Counted from the first letter of the stretch, positions 53,793 through 63,638 are shown. The stretch is DNA of 64,000 nt from Lewinellaceae bacterium (GCA_020636095.1 JACJYN010000005.1:248001-312000); one strand, 5' to 3'. The notes: generated from the sequence alone by a model not told the origin. Numbers and translations: made by a program.

Positions 53793-54084
53793 TAAACCAA
53801 AGCCTGTTCGGGTTTTTTATTCTATTGACGATGATCTGTTCCCGTGGCCACTATTCTGTCAAATTAATCCAGGAGAGAGCAAAATGCGGGCCGGCGAAAA
53901 GACAACCCCGGCAGCTTTAACCGCTTCAATATGAACATTTAAGGCCGCTGAATTGTATTCTATTTGCTTTAGAATGTACAGAATTTTTTGTATATTCGCG
54001 GTAACAATTAAAAGCCTTAAGAAATTTTATTTCGCAAAAGAGCGGAAATCCTACCAGATTAACCAAATTTAACCAGACGAGCTT

Positions 54085-56496
54085 ATGTTAGACCACCTGA
54101 CCGTAAATGAGCCCGCCACTACAGATAGTGAGCTCTCCCGGGCGTCCATTCTTCGCGATTTTGAAATTTGCTGTGTCAGCCGTGAAGCCAGCATTCTTGC
54201 CCGGAAAGAGGTATTGACCGGTAAAGCTAAATTCGGCATCATTGGCGACGGCAAGGAAGTCCCGCAGGTTGCTATGGCCCGGGCTTTCCGAAAAGGAGAC
54301 TGGCGCAGCGGATATTACCGCGACCAAACCCTTCTGTTCGCGCTGGGCTTGTGTTCAGTCGAAGACTTCTTCGCCCAGCTCTACGCCGATGCCGAAAATG
54401 ACCCCTTCTCCGGCGGCCGGCAGATGAACAGCCATTTCGCAACCCCCACTATTGATGAAAACGGAGACTGGGCCGATCACCTGGCCGCCTACAACATCAG
54501 CGCCGATATTTCCAGCACGGCCGGCCAGATGGCGCGGGCCCTGGGCCTGGCGCTGGCCTCCCGGAAATACCGGGAAAGCGGGGAATTGGCTTCCGGGACT
54601 ACCTTTTCTCACCAGGGCCGGGAAGTTTGTTTCTGCACCATCGGCGATGCTTCTACTTCTGAAGGCGTCTTCTGGGAAACCGTAAATGCCGCTGCCGTCC
54701 AGAAAGTACCCCTGGCTATCTCCGTCTGGGATGACGGATACGGCATTTCTGTACCTATTGAATACCAAACTACCAAAAGCAGCATTTCAGCGGCGCTGGC
54801 TGGTTTCCAGATCGAAAAGGGGGGGCGCACCGGTATGGAGATTTACACCGCCAAAGCCTGGAACTATCCCGCTCTGGTGAAATTGTACACCTCTGCGGTC
54901 GAGAAGATGCGAACCACTCATACGCCTGCTTTATTCCACATTCAGGAAGTAACCCAGCCGCAGGGCCACTCTACTTCTGGTTCTCATGAACGCTACAAGA
55001 CCAAAGAGCGCCTGCAGTGGGAAAAAGAAAAAGACTGCATTCTGTTGATGGCCGACTGGATGATAAAGGAAGGCATTGCGACTCAGGAAGAGCTGGAAAA
55101 GATCAGGAAGGAGGCCAAAACTTATGTTAAGCATTGCCGTGACCGGGCCTGGAAAGCATTCAATACCCCGATCAAAGAAAACCTCAAATCCCTGCTGGCC
55201 CTCTATTCCCGGATACCATCTGACGGCGGCGAGATGGATGCCATCCAGGGGGAACTGAAAAGCCTTACCTCCCCTCTGATCAGCGAGTTGACGCAGAATG
55301 CCCGGCGAATGTACTTCCAGCTCATGGGCGCCGGGCAGCCCGTTGAACAGGAATTGGCGGACTGGATCGCCCGGGTGTACCAAACGGCCAACCGGCGTTA
55401 TCATACCCACCTTTACAGCAATTCGCCCCGCTCGGCGCTTAAAGTACCGGCCGTACCGCCGGCATATCCCGACAATCCGCAGCTGAAAAATGGCTACGAG
55501 ATTCTCAACGCTTTTTTCGATAAGGCGCTGTCGCAACGCCCCGAGCTCTTCGCTTTCGGTGAAGATGTGGGCAAGATCGGCGATGTCAACCAGGGTTTTG
55601 CCGGCATGCAGAAGAAGTACGGTGAAGAACGTGTTTTCGACACGGGCATTCGCGAAGCCACCATCATGGGCCAGGCAATCGGTATGGCTATGCGCGGCCT
55701 TCGCCCTATTGCCGAGATTCAATACCTCGATTACCTCATTTATGGCCTTCAACCGCTGATGGACGACCTGGCCACGGTGCGCTACCGCAGCAACGGCCAG
55801 CAACAGGCGCCGGCCATTATCCGTACCCGCGGGCACCGCCTGGAAGGGATCTGGCATGCTGGTTCGCCCCTGGGAATGGTGATTAATTCCCTGCGGGGCA
55901 TCTACGTATGCGTGCCCCGCAACATGACTCAGGCCGCCGGCATGTACAATACCCTCTTGCAGTCGGATGACCCGGGCCTTGTCATCGAATGCCTCAACGG
56001 CTACCGCCTCAAAGAGCCCATGCCGGAAAATATCGGCGAGTACACCGTTCCTCTGGGGGCGCCGGAAGTGCTGAAGAAGGGCTCCGACCTGACACTGGTG
56101 ACCTACGGCTCCTGCGTCCGGGTGGCCGAGGCCGGCATCGAACTGCTGGAGAAACAGGGCATTTCCGTTGAATTGATCGACGTACAGACCCTGCTCCCCT
56201 TCGATCTGGAGCACCGCATTCTGGCGTCCCTGAAGCAGACCAACCGCGTCCTGTTCATGGATGAAGACATACCCGGGGGCGCCACCGCTTTCATGATGAG
56301 GGAAGTGCTGGAAAAGCAGGGCGGATATCAATATCTGGATTCGGCCCCCGCTACCCTCACCGCCCGCGAACACCGCCCCCCCTACGGTTCGGATGGCGAT
56401 TACTTCAGCAAGCCCGGCCCGGAGGATGTGTTCGAAACGGTTTACAAGATCATGCAGGAGGCTAACCCACAGAGGTTTCGGGGTAAGCTGGTTTGA
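54085..56496 (+). CDS. Fused alpha/beta 2-oxoacid dehydrogenase E1 component
   Basis: 803 residues. The protein joins both E1 subunits, normally separate, in one chain: the alpha-like half is residues 1-460, the beta-like half 475-803. It decarboxylates a 2-oxoacid with thiamine diphosphate and passes the acyl group to the lipoyl domain of E2. The alpha half has a thiamine-diphosphate motif IGDASTSEGVFWETVNAAAV running to WDDGYGISVP, in which the usual GDG is GDA. The beta half has ELFAFGEDVGKIGDVNQGFA with the catalytic-type Glu, REATIMGQAIGMAMRGLRPI and IDVQTLLPFDLEHRILASLK. The most likely substrates are branched-chain 2-oxoacids, as for Bacteroidota homologues, but pyruvate is not excluded. 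E2 and E3 are not in the window. Confidence 0.85.
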   Translation: MLDHLTVNEPATTDSELSRASILRDFEICCVSREASILARKEVLTGKAKFGIIGDGKEVPQVAMARAFRKGDWRSGYYRDQTLLFALGLCSVEDFFAQLYADAENDPFSGGRQMNSHFATPTIDENGDWADHLAAYNISADISSTAGQMARALGLALASRKYRESGELASGTTFSHQGREVCFCTIGDASTSEGVFWETVNAAAVQKVPLAISVWDDGYGISVPIEYQTTKSSISAALAGFQIEKGGRTGMEIYTAKAWNYPALVKLYTSAVEKMRTTHTPALFHIQEVTQPQGHSTSGSHERYKTKERLQWEKEKDCILLMADWMIKEGIATQEELEKIRKEAKTYVKHCRDRAWKAFNTPIKENLKSLLALYSRIPSDGGEMDAIQGELKSLTSPLISELTQNARRMYFQLMGAGQPVEQELADWIARVYQTANRRYHTHLYSNSPRSALKVPAVPPAYPDNPQLKNGYEILNAFFDKALSQRPELFAFGEDVGKIGDVNQGFAGMQKKYGEERVFDTGIREATIMGQAIGMAMRGLRPIAEIQYLDYLIYGLQPLMDDLATVRYRSNGQQQAPAIIRTRGHRLEGIWHAGSPLGMVINSLRGIYVCVPRNMTQAAGMYNTLLQSDDPGLVIECLNGYRLKEPMPENIGEYTVPLGAPEVLKKGSDLTLVTYGSCVRVAEAGIELLEKQGISVELIDVQTLLPFDLEHRILASLKQTNRVLFMDEDIPGGATAFMMREVLEKQGGYQYLDSAPATLTAREHRPPYGSDGDYFSKPGPEDVFETVYKIMQEANPQRFRGKLV

Positions 56497-56580
56497 AGCT
56501 TCAGAAGTGACGATGGTCAAAGTGGCCTTCCATTTAAAGCCAAATCTTTCTATATTGAACGGTAAATTCAATCGAAATTC

Positions 56581-57138
56581 ATGGAAATCCTACTGGACCA
56601 ACGGTTAATTACTGTGGATGAATACCACAAAATGGCGGAGGCAGGCATCCTGAAGCCGGATGACCGGGTTGAATTGTTGAATGGCAAAATCATTAAAATG
56701 AGCCCAATTGGAAGCAAGCATGCCGCTTGTGTGGACAAAACTGATGAATTCCTGAGAAAAATACTTTCGGGAATCGCTTTAGTGAGGGCTCAAAATCCGG
56801 TGATCATGAATGACTTTTCCGAACCGGAGCCGGATATTGCAATAGTAAAAAGGAAAGAAAACTACTACGCTGACAAACATCCTACTGCGGAGGAAGTTTT
56901 CCTGATCATAGAAGTGGCCGATTCTTCCCTGGAAATAGACCGCCAGTCAAAACTGCCTATCTATGCAACCGGCCAGATTCCGGCATATTGGATCATTAAT
57001 GTCGAAAAAAGGGAGATTGAAGTTTACCGGTCTCCGTTCAAGAGCCAGTATCGTTCCCGGGATATTTTTTTTCCGGAAGATGAAATTCCCATATCTGAAT
57101 TAAATGTCTCTGTGCCAGTAAAAGCCCTCCTTGTATAG
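56581..57138 (+). CDS. Uma2 family endonuclease-like protein
   Basis: 185 residues. The fold is of the PD-(D/E)XK restriction type (DUF820/Uma2). The visible marks are ITVDEYHKMAEAGILKPDDR and RVELLNGKIIKMSPIGSKHA near residue 29, then PEPDIAIVKRKENYYADKHP with the active-site Asp near residue 83, EEVFLIIEVADSSLEIDRQS with Glu near residue 108 and the Lys of QSKLPIYATGQIPAYWIIN. Such genes are common in Cyanobacteria, and in scattered copies in Saprospiria-like bacteria; a DNA cleavage role has been proposed but the biological use is unclear. The gene lies 84 bases after the E1 gene and is AT-richer than its neighbours, which may mean later arrival. Confidence 0.88.
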   Translation: MEILLDQRLITVDEYHKMAEAGILKPDDRVELLNGKIIKMSPIGSKHAACVDKTDEFLRKILSGIALVRAQNPVIMNDFSEPEPDIAIVKRKENYYADKHPTAEEVFLIIEVADSSLEIDRQSKLPIYATGQIPAYWIINVEKREIEVYRSPFKSQYRSRDIFFPEDEIPISELNVSVPVKALLV

Positions 57139-57273
57139 TGAATTTTTAACTTGACAAGCCTGCGGGGAATTCGTCTATTCGAAAATCTTGCCAAGTCTTT
57201 GGGTAATCCAATTGTTTCATTGACCCAAAGCGCTTATATTTAATGGTTCCCTACCAACTTAAACCATTAAACA

Positions 57274-58743
57274 ATGAGCATACCCATCCTATCCTATCCC
57301 GAGGCCAGGAACTATATTGCCGGCGAATTTCAGCAAAACGGCTCCCGCTCCCTGCCCGTCATCAGTCCGCTGGACGGCAGCACCATTTCTTCCGTTACCC
57401 TATCGGATAAAAAAGTTCTTGGCCAGGCCGTGCAGGCGGCCGGCCGGGCCTTTAAAGAATGGTCGGCCCGGACCTTGAAAGAACGAGTGCAGGTTTTCTT
57501 CCGCTTTCGGGCTTTACTGGAAGAACAAAAAGAAGAACTGGCCAACCTGGTGCGCATTGAAAACGGCAAAACGTACGAAGAGGCCGAGGCGGAAGTACTC
57601 AAAGGCATCGAATTGTCGGAGTTCGCCTGCTCGCTGCCCCAGATCATCACCGACGAGGTGCAGGAAGTGAGCAAAGGGGTGGAATGCCGCACTTCTCACC
57701 TTCCTATTGGAATTGTCGCCTCCATTACCCCGTTCAACTTCCCGTTCATGGTGCCTTTGTGGACGATTCCCAACGCCCTCTCCCTGGGCAACTGTATGAT
57801 ACTGAAACCCTCTGAACAAGTGCCGCTCAGCGCCCAGAAGATCGCCGGCCTGCTGAAAGAAGCCGGCCTGCCGGATGGCGTATTTAATATTGTAAACGGC
57901 GATAAGGAAATCGTTGAAGCGATCTGCGCCCATCCGGGCATCCATGCCGTGACCTTTGTCGGCTCCACCCGGGTGGCCGGCATCGTCTACCGGCAGGCCA
58001 CCTCCCATCTCAAACGCGCCCTTTGCCTGGGTGGCGCCAAGAACCACCTTATCGTATTGCCGGACGCCAACCCGGAAATGTCCGCCGCCAATATTGCGGC
58101 TTCCATGGCGGGCTGCGCCGGCCAACGCTGCATGGCCGCTTCGGCCATGGTGGCCGTAGGGAAAACGGATCACATCATCCAACAAATCTGTGCGGAGGCC
58201 CGCAGGATCGTGCCGGGGAAAAACCTGGGCTCCGTCATCAGCAAGGAGGCCAAAGAGCGAATAGAACGCTATATTACCGAAGCGGAAACCGCCGGCGCCA
58301 AAGTGTTGGTGGACGGCCGAAACGCTACCGTACCGGGGAAGGACGGCGGCTTTTACGTGGGGCCGACCGTTATAGACTATGTTACCCCGGAAATGGCCAT
58401 CGCCAAAGAGGAGGTCTTCGGCCCGGTGTTAGCTATCCTGCGCACCGATGATGTCGACGAGGCGATCCGGATCGAGAACAGCTCCAATTACGGCAACGCC
58501 TCTTCCGTTTTTACCGAGAACGGCGGCCTGGCGCAATACGTCATCGAAAGAGTCAGCGCCGGGATGGTGGGCGTCAACATCGGCGTGCCCGTACCCCGGG
58601 AGCCCTTCCCCTTCGGCGGCTGGAACGAGTCGCGCTTCGGGGTGGGCGATATCACCGGCAAGAGTTCCATCCCTTTCTGGACGCAGCTGAAAAAAACCAC
58701 TACCAAATGGAACCCGGAAGCGTGGACGGATTGGACGACGTAG
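57274..58743 (+). CDS. mmsA: CoA-acylating methylmalonate/malonate semialdehyde dehydrogenase
   Basis: 489 residues of the aldehyde dehydrogenase superfamily. The enzyme oxidises malonate or methylmalonate semialdehyde with NAD and CoA, giving acetyl-CoA or propionyl-CoA and carbon dioxide. The start ARNYIAGEF, the NAD-binding region ITPFNFPFMVPLWTIPNALS with LKPSEQVPLSAQK, the Cys nucleophile in AGCAGQRCMAASAMVAV near residue 285, and the ending FPFGGWNESRFGVGDITGKS with IPFWTQLKKTTTKW match the MmsA group. It leads the pyrimidine/beta-alanine cluster, and the expected substrate is malonate semialdehyde made by the following aminotransferase. A TATATTTA sequence at about 57234-57241 may be its promoter. 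Confidence 0.93.
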   Translation: MSIPILSYPEARNYIAGEFQQNGSRSLPVISPLDGSTISSVTLSDKKVLGQAVQAAGRAFKEWSARTLKERVQVFFRFRALLEEQKEELANLVRIENGKTYEEAEAEVLKGIELSEFACSLPQIITDEVQEVSKGVECRTSHLPIGIVASITPFNFPFMVPLWTIPNALSLGNCMILKPSEQVPLSAQKIAGLLKEAGLPDGVFNIVNGDKEIVEAICAHPGIHAVTFVGSTRVAGIVYRQATSHLKRALCLGGAKNHLIVLPDANPEMSAANIAASMAGCAGQRCMAASAMVAVGKTDHIIQQICAEARRIVPGKNLGSVISKEAKERIERYITEAETAGAKVLVDGRNATVPGKDGGFYVGPTVIDYVTPEMAIAKEEVFGPVLAILRTDDVDEAIRIENSSNYGNASSVFTENGGLAQYVIERVSAGMVGVNIGVPVPREPFPFGGWNESRFGVGDITGKSSIPFWTQLKKTTTKWNPEAWTDWTT

Positions 58744-58851
58744 CCTCAGGAACTCGTTCCTGGCCGGTTATTGCCGCCAATCGAAGTGCACCGGATTTCG
58801 CAGAATGCCCGAACACCGAAACAATTTATTGCTTTCACTCAACCATTACCC

Positions 58852-60174
58852 ATGGAAACCGGAAAAATAACAACCGACAAAAAAGCGGAAATCCTCGAGA
58901 AGCAGAAGAAGTACCTGTTTCCCAACCACCTCTTGTACTACACCGAACCGCTGCCGCTGGAGCGGGGCGAAGGCATGTACGTCTGGGATGTAGAAGGCAG
59001 GAAATACCTGGACTTTTTCGGCGGCATTCTGACTACCAGCGTGGGGCACAACCGGCCGGAGGTGACACAGGCGGCCCGGGAGCAGACGGAAAAGCTCATC
59101 CACTCTTCCACCCTCTACCCCAACGAGGCGCACGTCAACCTGGCGGAAAAAATGGCGGAGCTGGCGCCGGGCCGGGTGCAGGTTTCTTACTTCACCACCT
59201 CCGGGACAGATGCCGATGAGACGGCGGTGATGCTGGCCCGGACGCACACCGGCAACCAGGAGGTCATCGCCCTGCGGCATGGCTACAGCGGGCGTTCCGC
59301 CATGGGCATGAGCCTGACCGGGCAGTCTTCCTGGCGGATCGGCGGCACTCAGATCATGGGCGTCAAGCACGCCATTAACCCTTACTGTTACCGCTGCCCG
59401 CTGAAGCTGGCCTATCCCTCCTGCGGCATGGCCTGCGCCCACGATGTGGAAGATGTTATCAGAACGACCACTTCCGGAAAGATCGCCGCCTTTCTGGCCG
59501 AGCCCATACAGGGCGTAGGCGGTTTCATCACCCCTCCACCCGAGTACTTCAAGATCGTTGCCGATATCATCCGCCATTACGGCGGCCTGTTCATTAGCGA
59601 TGAGGTGCAAACCGGCTTCGGGCGCACCGGCGACAAGTGGTTCGGCATCGAACATTGGGATGTGGAACCCGACATCATGACCATGGCCAAGGGCATCGCC
59701 AACGGCTTCCCGCTGGGCAATACCATGAGCCGGCCGGAGATTGCCGCGAGCACCGCCGGGGCCGGCCTGACCATCAGTACCTTCGGCGGCAATCCGGTAT
59801 CCTGCGCCGCCTCCCTGGCCACGATGGGGGTGCTGGAAAAGGAAGCCGATCCGCAGCACGTGGCCCGGGTGGGCAAAGTGCTGCGGGCCGGCCTGGGCCG
59901 ACTGACGGAAAAGTACGCCTTCATCGGCGACGTCCGGGGCATGGGGCTGATGCAGGGGTTGGAATTCGTCAAAGACCGGCAAAGTAAGGAACCGGCGCCT
60001 AAGGCCGCCAGCCATTTCATGGAACTGTGCAAAAAAGAGGGCCTGCTCATCGGCAAAGGCGGCCTGTACGGCAACGTGATTCGTATCTCTCCGCCCCTGA
60101 CCGCCACGGTAGATGATGTGGAAGAGGCGCTGGAGTTGGTGGGCCGGGCGTTGAAGGGGGTCGTGGTTGATTAA
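58852..60174 (+). CDS. Class III PLP-dependent aminotransferase (beta-alanine/AGXT2-like)
   Basis: 440 residues from the ATG at 58852, the better start because the N-terminal METGKITTDKKAEILEKQKK resembles family members; an in-frame ATG at 58771 would add 27 poorly matching residues. The PLP Lys is in TMAKGIANGFPLGNTMS near residue 286, and the pyridoxal-binding Asp is in FISDEVQTGFGRTGD near residue 247. The entry LYYTEPLPLERGEGMYVWDV is as expected. Its best fit is alanine-glyoxylate/beta-alanine-pyruvate transaminase, turning beta-alanine into malonate semialdehyde for the MmsA upstream. Cytoplasmic. There are 108 bases between it and mmsA. Confidence 0.9.
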   Translation: METGKITTDKKAEILEKQKKYLFPNHLLYYTEPLPLERGEGMYVWDVEGRKYLDFFGGILTTSVGHNRPEVTQAAREQTEKLIHSSTLYPNEAHVNLAEKMAELAPGRVQVSYFTTSGTDADETAVMLARTHTGNQEVIALRHGYSGRSAMGMSLTGQSSWRIGGTQIMGVKHAINPYCYRCPLKLAYPSCGMACAHDVEDVIRTTTSGKIAAFLAEPIQGVGGFITPPPEYFKIVADIIRHYGGLFISDEVQTGFGRTGDKWFGIEHWDVEPDIMTMAKGIANGFPLGNTMSRPEIAASTAGAGLTISTFGGNPVSCAASLATMGVLEKEADPQHVARVGKVLRAGLGRLTEKYAFIGDVRGMGLMQGLEFVKDRQSKEPAPKAASHFMELCKKEGLLIGKGGLYGNVIRISPPLTATVDDVEEALELVGRALKGVVVD

Positions 60175-60244
60175 TCGTGAAAAGGCAGGAGAATTCAGGG
60201 TATAACGAGTAGTTATCCCATGAGCAACCCGGTGTTGGCGGGGG

Positions 60245-60281
60245 GTGATTTCCTGTAATGGCCTAATCCAGGGGAAATCAC
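60245..60281 (+). promoter_or_regulatory. Inverted repeat before the transporter gene
   Basis: GTGATTTCC and GGAAATCAC (9 bp, perfect) are separated by 19 bases, in the gap before the NCS1 transporter. It is followed by no T-run, so it could be an operator, an RNA element or a processing hairpin. Confidence 0.45.
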
Positions 60282-60306
60282 TCTAGCCAGTAAAAAACTA
60301 CCTCAC

Positions 60307-61773
60307 ATGAAAGAAGAGATTGTCGAGCTCACGGAAGACGTGAGTTCCTCCCCGTTGTACAGCGAGGACTTCGCCCCTGTACCGCGGGCCGGACGCACCT
60401 GGAACCGTTGGAACATCGCCGCCATCTGGGTGGGTATGGCCGTATGTATCCCTACCTACATGCTGGCCAGCAGCCTGATCGAGCAAGGTATGAACTGGTG
60501 GCAGGCGTTGCTCACCATCCTGCTGGGCAACGTCATCGTACTCATTCCCATGATCCTCAACGCGCATGTAGGCGCCAAGTACGGCATTCCCCTGCCGGTT
60601 TTTCTGCGCCTGAACTTCGGGGTGGATGGCGCTATTCTGGCGGCGCTACTCCGGGGGCTGGTCGCCTGCGGCTGGTTCGGCATCCAAACCTGGATCGGAG
60701 GGGCGGCAATCTATCAGTTGTTGCTCATCATTTGGCCGGGGCTGGCCAACAGCCCCTACCTGGGTGATTTCATCGGCCTCAACCTGGGGCAGCTCTTTTG
60801 CTTTTTGTTGTTCTGGCTGATGAACATGTGGATCATCTACCGGGGCATCGAATCGATCAAACAGCTGGAAAACTGGGCGGCGCCCTTCCTGCTGCTGATC
60901 GGCGTCGGCCTGCTGCTCTGGGCCTGGTTCCGGGTGGGCTCTATGAGTGACATACTCGATGCTTCCTACCTGCTGGCGAAAGAATCGGACGTTAGGTTCT
61001 GGAAGATCTTCTGGCCGGGGCTCACCGCCATGGTCGGTTTCTGGGCTACGCTGAGCCTGAACATTCCCGACTTCACCCGCTACGCCAAAACGCAGAAGGA
61101 CCAGATCGTGGGCCAGGCCATCGGGCTTCCCGGCACCATGGTGCTGTTTTCCTTTATCGGTATTGCGGTGACCAGTGCGACGGTCATCATTTTCGGAGAA
61201 CCCATCTGGGACCCGGTCGTACTGCTTGGCAAGTTCGAATCGCCGTGGGTGGTAGCCCTGTCTATGATCGGGCTGACGATCGCCACCCTGTCCACCAATA
61301 TTGCGGCCAATGTAGTGGCGCCTGCCAACAGCATCGCCAACATAATGCCCAGTAAGATCAGCTTTCGTTTGGGCGGGTACATTACTGGTGTCATCGGCAT
61401 TCTGATCTTTCCCTGGAAATTGCTGGCCGACCCGCACGGCTATATTTTCGTGTGGTTGATTGCCTACTCTGCTTTGTTGGGTGCACTGGCCGGGGTGATG
61501 ATCTGCGATTATTACATCATCCGAAAAACCGAGCTGGATCTGGCGCAGCTGTTTAAAGTGGACGGTATTTACAAAGGGTGGAACGGCAGGGCCTGGATCG
61601 CTTTTGGGGCCAGCCTGTTGCCGGTATTACCCGGTTTCCTGGCTACTGTTTACCTGATTCCGGCGGAAAGCATTGGTGGATTCTGGATGGAGGTATACTC
61701 TTATGCCTGGTTTGTGACCTTTTTTGTGTCTTTCGCCTTGTATTGGGGGCTGGTGCGGGTTCTTAGGAAGTAA
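60307..61773 (+). CDS. NCS1 family nucleobase/hydantoin/allantoin:cation symporter
   Basis: 488 residues with about 12 membrane helices. The NCS1 family (Mhp1, PucI, UraA-unrelated) brings nucleobases and hydantoins into the cell with a cation. N-terminal AGRTWNRWNIAAIWVGMAVC and GMNWWQALLTILLGNVIVLI, followed by GAKYGIPLPVFLRLNFGVDG, match the family. Placed between the aminotransferase and dihydropyrimidinase, it most likely imports uracil, thymine, dihydropyrimidine or hydantoin. Located in the inner membrane. There are 132 bases between the upstream stop and this start. Confidence 0.92.
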   Translation: MKEEIVELTEDVSSSPLYSEDFAPVPRAGRTWNRWNIAAIWVGMAVCIPTYMLASSLIEQGMNWWQALLTILLGNVIVLIPMILNAHVGAKYGIPLPVFLRLNFGVDGAILAALLRGLVACGWFGIQTWIGGAAIYQLLLIIWPGLANSPYLGDFIGLNLGQLFCFLLFWLMNMWIIYRGIESIKQLENWAAPFLLLIGVGLLLWAWFRVGSMSDILDASYLLAKESDVRFWKIFWPGLTAMVGFWATLSLNIPDFTRYAKTQKDQIVGQAIGLPGTMVLFSFIGIAVTSATVIIFGEPIWDPVVLLGKFESPWVVALSMIGLTIATLSTNIAANVVAPANSIANIMPSKISFRLGGYITGVIGILIFPWKLLADPHGYIFVWLIAYSALLGALAGVMICDYYIIRKTELDLAQLFKVDGIYKGWNGRAWIAFGASLLPVLPGFLATVYLIPAESIGGFWMEVYSYAWFVTFFVSFALYWGLVRVLRK

Positions 61774-61876
61774 GTGCCTGGACCTCTGTAGGCAGATAAA
61801 TGTGGCGCGCCCATTGGCAGTTTAAAAAAAAATCATCTAAATTAGGCGAACGCAATGAAAACAAGAACTCAACTGT

Positions 61877-63259
61877 ATGTCCATCCTCATCAAAAACGCA
61901 CGGGTCATCACTGCTTCGGACGACTACCAGGCGGATATTTTTATTAAAGGAGAACGCATAGAGGCAATCGGCAACAACCTGGACGTCCAGGCGGGCCAAA
62001 CCATTGACGCCGCGGATAAGGTCGTTTTTCCCGGAGGTATCGACCCACATGTGCACCTGGATATGCCCTTCATGGGCACCTATTCCAGCGACAGTTACGA
62101 GACCGGCACCCGGGCGGCCCTGCACGGCGGCACCACTATGGTCATCGACTTCATACTGCAAACCCAGGGCAAGTCCCTTCACCATGCGCTGGAAGCCTGG
62201 CGCGGCCGGTCGGACGGCAACTGCTACGGCGACTACTCCTTCCACATGGCGGTTACGGACTTTAATGAAGACACCCGGAAGGAAGTGGGGCAGCTGGTCG
62301 AAAAAGAGGGCATCACTTCGTTCAAGACCTTCATGGCCTATAAAGGCGCCCTGATGATCGACGATGGCCAGATGGTGGGGCTGATGCAGGAAGTGAAAGA
62401 ACGGGGTGGAATGGTGACCGTACACGCCACCAATGGCGACATGATCGACAGCCTGATCGCTCAACACCGGGCGGCGGGCAAACTGTCGCCCCTGTACCAC
62501 TGGCTATCTCAGCCAGAGGTCACCGAATCGGAGGCTTCCGGCCGTTTTGTGGATATGGCACATTACACCGGTGTGCCCGCTTACATTGTACACCTCACCT
62601 GCGAGGGCGCCCTCAACCAGGTGCGCGAGGCCACCTCCCGCAACCAGAAAGTATTTGTCGAAACCTGCATACAGTACCTGCTCCTGGATGCTTCCCTTTA
62701 CGAAAAGGACCCCGAAGGCGCCAAATGGGTGATGAGCCCGCCCCTGCGCCAGAAGAAGGACCAGGAAGCCCTTTGGGCCGGCCTGAACCAGGGGCTGGTG
62801 CAGATCGTCGCCACCGACCACTGCCCCTTCAAATGGGAACAGAAGTTGATGGGCAAAGACGATTTTTCTAAGATACCCAACGGCCACCCCGCCATCGAGC
62901 ACCGAATGGAGTTGCTTTGGTCGGAAGGTGTGGAAAAAGGACGGATCAGCGCCAATAAGTACGTGGAAGTGACCTCCACCAACCCGGCCAAAATCTTCGG
63001 CATGTACCCCCGAAAGGGCTGCATCGCCGTCGGTTCCGACGCCGACCTGGTCATCTTTGACCCCTATCATCAACATAAGCTTTCGGCATCCTCCCATCAC
63101 ATGAACGTGGATTACTCCGCTTATGAAGGCTGGGAAGTACAAGGTAAATGCGAAACGGTGATCCTGAGGGGTAAGGTGGCCATAGATAAAGGCGAGGTGA
63201 AGATTGAAAAGGGATATGGGCAGTTTGTGAGGAGGGGGAAGGCGTCGAAGGTGGTTTGA
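61877..63259 (+). CDS. hydA: Dihydropyrimidinase
   Basis: 460 residues, a zinc amidohydrolase that opens dihydrouracil/dihydrothymine to N-carbamoyl-beta-alanine. All metal ligands are visible: HxH in GGIDPHVHLDMPF near residue 60, the carboxylated Lys in TSFKTFMAYKGALMI near residue 150, His in VTVHATNGD near residue 182, His in YIVHLTCEGAL near residue 238, Asp in IVATDHCPFKW near residue 315. Length and motifs fit the dihydropyrimidinase/hydantoinase group; the neighbouring ureidopropionase favours dihydropyrimidinase. Likely co-regulated with the transporter gene, whose stop lies 103 bases upstream. Confidence 0.94.
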   Translation: MSILIKNARVITASDDYQADIFIKGERIEAIGNNLDVQAGQTIDAADKVVFPGGIDPHVHLDMPFMGTYSSDSYETGTRAALHGGTTMVIDFILQTQGKSLHHALEAWRGRSDGNCYGDYSFHMAVTDFNEDTRKEVGQLVEKEGITSFKTFMAYKGALMIDDGQMVGLMQEVKERGGMVTVHATNGDMIDSLIAQHRAAGKLSPLYHWLSQPEVTESEASGRFVDMAHYTGVPAYIVHLTCEGALNQVREATSRNQKVFVETCIQYLLLDASLYEKDPEGAKWVMSPPLRQKKDQEALWAGLNQGLVQIVATDHCPFKWEQKLMGKDDFSKIPNGHPAIEHRMELLWSEGVEKGRISANKYVEVTSTNPAKIFGMYPRKGCIAVGSDADLVIFDPYHQHKLSASSHHMNVDYSAYEGWEVQGKCETVILRGKVAIDKGEVKIEKGYGQFVRRGKASKVV

Positions 63260-63307
63260 AGGTGTACTGGTGTTTAGGTTTATTAGTGTATTAGTGCGGG
63301 GCTCTGA

Positions 63308-63384
63308 AAGCAGCCTGCTGCGGTTGCGAACAGCGAATACCGAACTGCGCACTCGTCCAATTCTGGAATGGTAGCCTTTTCTGA
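63308..63384. repeat. Dispersed intergenic repeat, copy 2
   Basis: Matches 788-864 over about 77 bases with a few transitions. The 379-base gap 63260-63638 also has a piece of the TGTACG family (63425-63470), a motif GAAAAACGTTCCTTGATTTT near 63503 shared with 23715 and 28590, and GCGAACGGCGAACACCGAAC. Confidence 0.7.
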
Positions 63385-63606
63385 GGGCTTCCGTCTAAGG
63401 TTGGACAGTAAGCTACGGGGGCATGTACGTTGTACGAGCCAATGGCAGCCCTTGGGTGTACGATGTACGAGGCTGTCCAGTGTTAGACGGGTAGCCTTTT
63501 CTGAAAAACGTTCCTTGATTTTCAGGAACTTGCGAACGGCGAACACCGAACTGCGAACACTCCCGGAGAACTTTTCATTCGCCGAAGCTATAAAAGCATA
63601 GTCAGA

Positions 63607-63630
63607 CATTCATTCATTCATTCATTCATT
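63607..63630. repeat. (CATT)6 tetranucleotide repeat before the ureidopropionase gene
   Basis: Six perfect CATT units directly precede the ATG at 63639 by 8 bases. Slippage would change leader length, not the coding frame, because it lies outside the gene. Confidence 0.8.
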
Positions 63631-63638
63631 CACGCCCA

